Assembly: GCF_022179185.1 (NCBI RefSeq)
Contig: NZ_BPQJ01000003.1
Coordinates: forward strand, 152,459 to 216,458
From: Methylobacterium frigidaeris
GTDB lineage: Bacteria > Pseudomonadota > Alphaproteobacteria > Rhizobiales > Beijerinckiaceae
Direction of reading: 5' to 3'
DNA: 64,000 nt
Positions 63,150 through 64,000 of the stretch are shown piece by piece (the first letter of the stretch is position 1; each line of letters opens with the position of its first letter). A program made the translations under genes and the position numbers. Under the pieces are notes generated by a model, which did not search any database, had not been told where the DNA came from, and saw only the letters and a program-made list of their open reading frames with translations.

Positions 63150-63599
63150 ATGACATCCGACCTGGACCGACACGATCAGGCTTCCCGTCAGGAAGATCCC
63201 CGTCAGGATGAGCTGGACGCTCCTTGCGACGCCGCACCGGTGGTGCTCCTCGTCGAGGATGACGGCCTCCTGCTGATGGAGGCCGCCGACACCCTGGCGG
63301 AGGCCGGCTTCACCGTGCTGGAGGCGCCCCACGCCGACCAGGCGCTCAAGGTGCTGGAGAGCCGGCCCGACGTCGAGGTGCTGATGACCGACGTCGACAT
63401 GCCGCTCGGTTCGATGAACGGCTTCGCCCTCGCCCGCCTCGTCTCCCGGCGCTGGCCGCGCATCCCGGTGCTGGTGGTCTCCGGCATGGGCAGCCCCGGC
63501 CCGCACGACATGCCGCCGGGCGCGCGCTTCATCCCCAAGCCCTACGCGCCCTCGGCCTTGGTGCGCACCCTCCACGACACCGTGCGCCGCGCCGCCTGA
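63150..63599 (+). CDS. Single-domain response regulator
   Basis: A 149-residue CheY-like receiver with no output domain. After about 30 polar residues it shows VVLLVEDDGLLLMEAADTLA with the acidic pair, LMTDVDMPLGSMNGFALARL with the phospho-acceptor aspartate, VLVVSGM and FIPKPYAPSAL with the conserved lysine. All catalytic positions are present. It lies 150 bases after the HWE kinase and is probably its target; the output must be a protein contact. Confidence 0.92.
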   Translation: MTSDLDRHDQASRQEDPRQDELDAPCDAAPVVLLVEDDGLLLMEAADTLAEAGFTVLEAPHADQALKVLESRPDVEVLMTDVDMPLGSMNGFALARLVSRRWPRIPVLVVSGMGSPGPHDMPPGARFIPKPYAPSALVRTLHDTVRRAA

Positions 63600-63624
63600 G
63601 CCGCCCCTTCCACGGACGACCTCG

Positions 63625-64000
63625 ATGACCGATCCGACCAAGCTGCACTCCGCCGAGCTCCATTTCGCGACTCGGGCGGTTCATGCCGGCACCGCCCCCG
63701 ACCCGGCCACCGGCGCCCGGGCGCAGCCGATCTACTTCACCAACGGCTTCGTGTTCGAATCGAACGAGCAGGCCGCCGACATCTTCGCCATGCGGGCGAC
63801 GGGCTTCTCGTATTCCCGCGGCTCGAACCCGACCGTGGCGGCCCTGGAGCGCCGGGTCGCCTCGCTCGAGGGCGCCAAGGCGGCGGTGGCGGTGGCCTCC
63901 GGCCAGTCGGCGATGCTGCTGGTGCTGATGACCCTGATGCGCTCGGGCGATGCCTACGTCGCCTCGGCGCGGCTGTTCGGCGGCTCGCTCGGGCTGATGC
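63625..64000 (+). CDS. Cys/Met-metabolism PLP enzyme, N-terminal part
   Basis: The first 125 codons of a trans-sulfuration-family enzyme, cut by the window end. It reads ATRAVHAGTAPDPATGARAQ, YFTNGFVFESNEQAADIFAM, SYSRGSNPTVAALERRVASL and AVASGQSAMLLVLMTLMRSG, the usual N-terminal and cofactor-binding pattern of O-acetylhomoserine sulfhydrylase/cystathionine gamma-synthase. The PLP lysine is beyond the edge. It resembles metY upstream but is clearly a different gene. It starts 25 bases after the response regulator. Confidence 0.85.
   Translation, partial: MTDPTKLHSAELHFATRAVHAGTAPDPATGARAQPIYFTNGFVFESNEQAADIFAMRATGFSYSRGSNPTVAALERRVASLEGAKAAVAVASGQSAMLLVLMTLMRSGDAYVASARLFGGSLGLM

Overview
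The window is one contiguous, GC-rich chromosomal segment of an alphaproteobacterium, most probably a Methylobacterium/Methylorubrum-type member of the Hyphomicrobiales. The strongest clue is the divergent pair ethylmalonyl-CoA mutase (ecm) and crotonyl-CoA carboxylase/reductase (ccr), the signature of the ethylmalonyl-CoA pathway. The housekeeping block miaB-phoH-ybeY-corC-lnt-HTH and the general gene style agree with this. I see no rRNA, convincing tRNA, CRISPR array, prophage or intact insertion sequence. Most long open frames on the opposite strand are high-GC shadows.

Layout. 1-14.6 kb: the end of an argE-like gene, a LysE exporter, a PRC-barrel protein, hslO, the argD-argF operon (minus) with a near-consensus promoter, RidA, a glycerophosphodiester phosphodiesterase, two small unknown genes (one behind a candidate LexA box), a metallo-beta-lactamase-fold hydrolase, ecm<>ccr, leuD and a lytic transglycosylase. 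14.6-26.5 kb: an MFS transporter, then a minus-strand block with many 4-base start/stop overlaps: Nfu scaffold, tsaB, rimI, a small secreted protein behind a perfect dyad, an acyltransferase, miaB, phoH, ybeY, corC, lnt and a translationally coupled XRE regulator.

26.9-30.5 kb: a four-gene operon that I read as siaB-siaC-siaD-siaA: a kinase, its phospho-switch protein, a diguanylate cyclase with an intact I-site and a membrane PP2C phosphatase. It is the most complete signalling module here and lies beside surface-polysaccharide genes. 30.6-37.5 kb: a small secreted protein, rplS, a WecG/TagA glycosyltransferase and a tightly overlapping operon for an acetamido/amino-sugar nucleotide (acetyltransferase, dehydrogenase, two aminotransferases, an epimerase). 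37.5-38.3 kb is an AT-richer gene-poor stretch with two strong terminators, followed by a LuxR/NarL-type regulator whose receiver domain looks degenerate.

39.5-59.6 kb: a split exopolysaccharide locus. Block one holds a secreted protein of unknown role, two glycosyltransferases, an ExoY-like priming transferase and an ExoF-like export protein. Block two holds an ExoP/Wzc-like copolymerase, a Wzy-like polymerase/ligase, a Wzx-like flippase, a FemAB-like protein, a polysaccharide deacetylase and a glycosyltransferase. Housekeeping genes (a COG3146-like protein, a serine hydrolase, an M20 amidohydrolase, a HIT protein) separate the blocks. 59.8-64 kb: a Gly/His-rich secreted peptide, then metY, an HWE-type histidine kinase, a single-domain response regulator and the start of a second Cys/Met-metabolism PLP enzyme.

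Two non-coding patterns recur: REP-like palindromes in at least four intergenic sites, and short tandem duplications that contain the stop codon of the adjacent gene at three sites.
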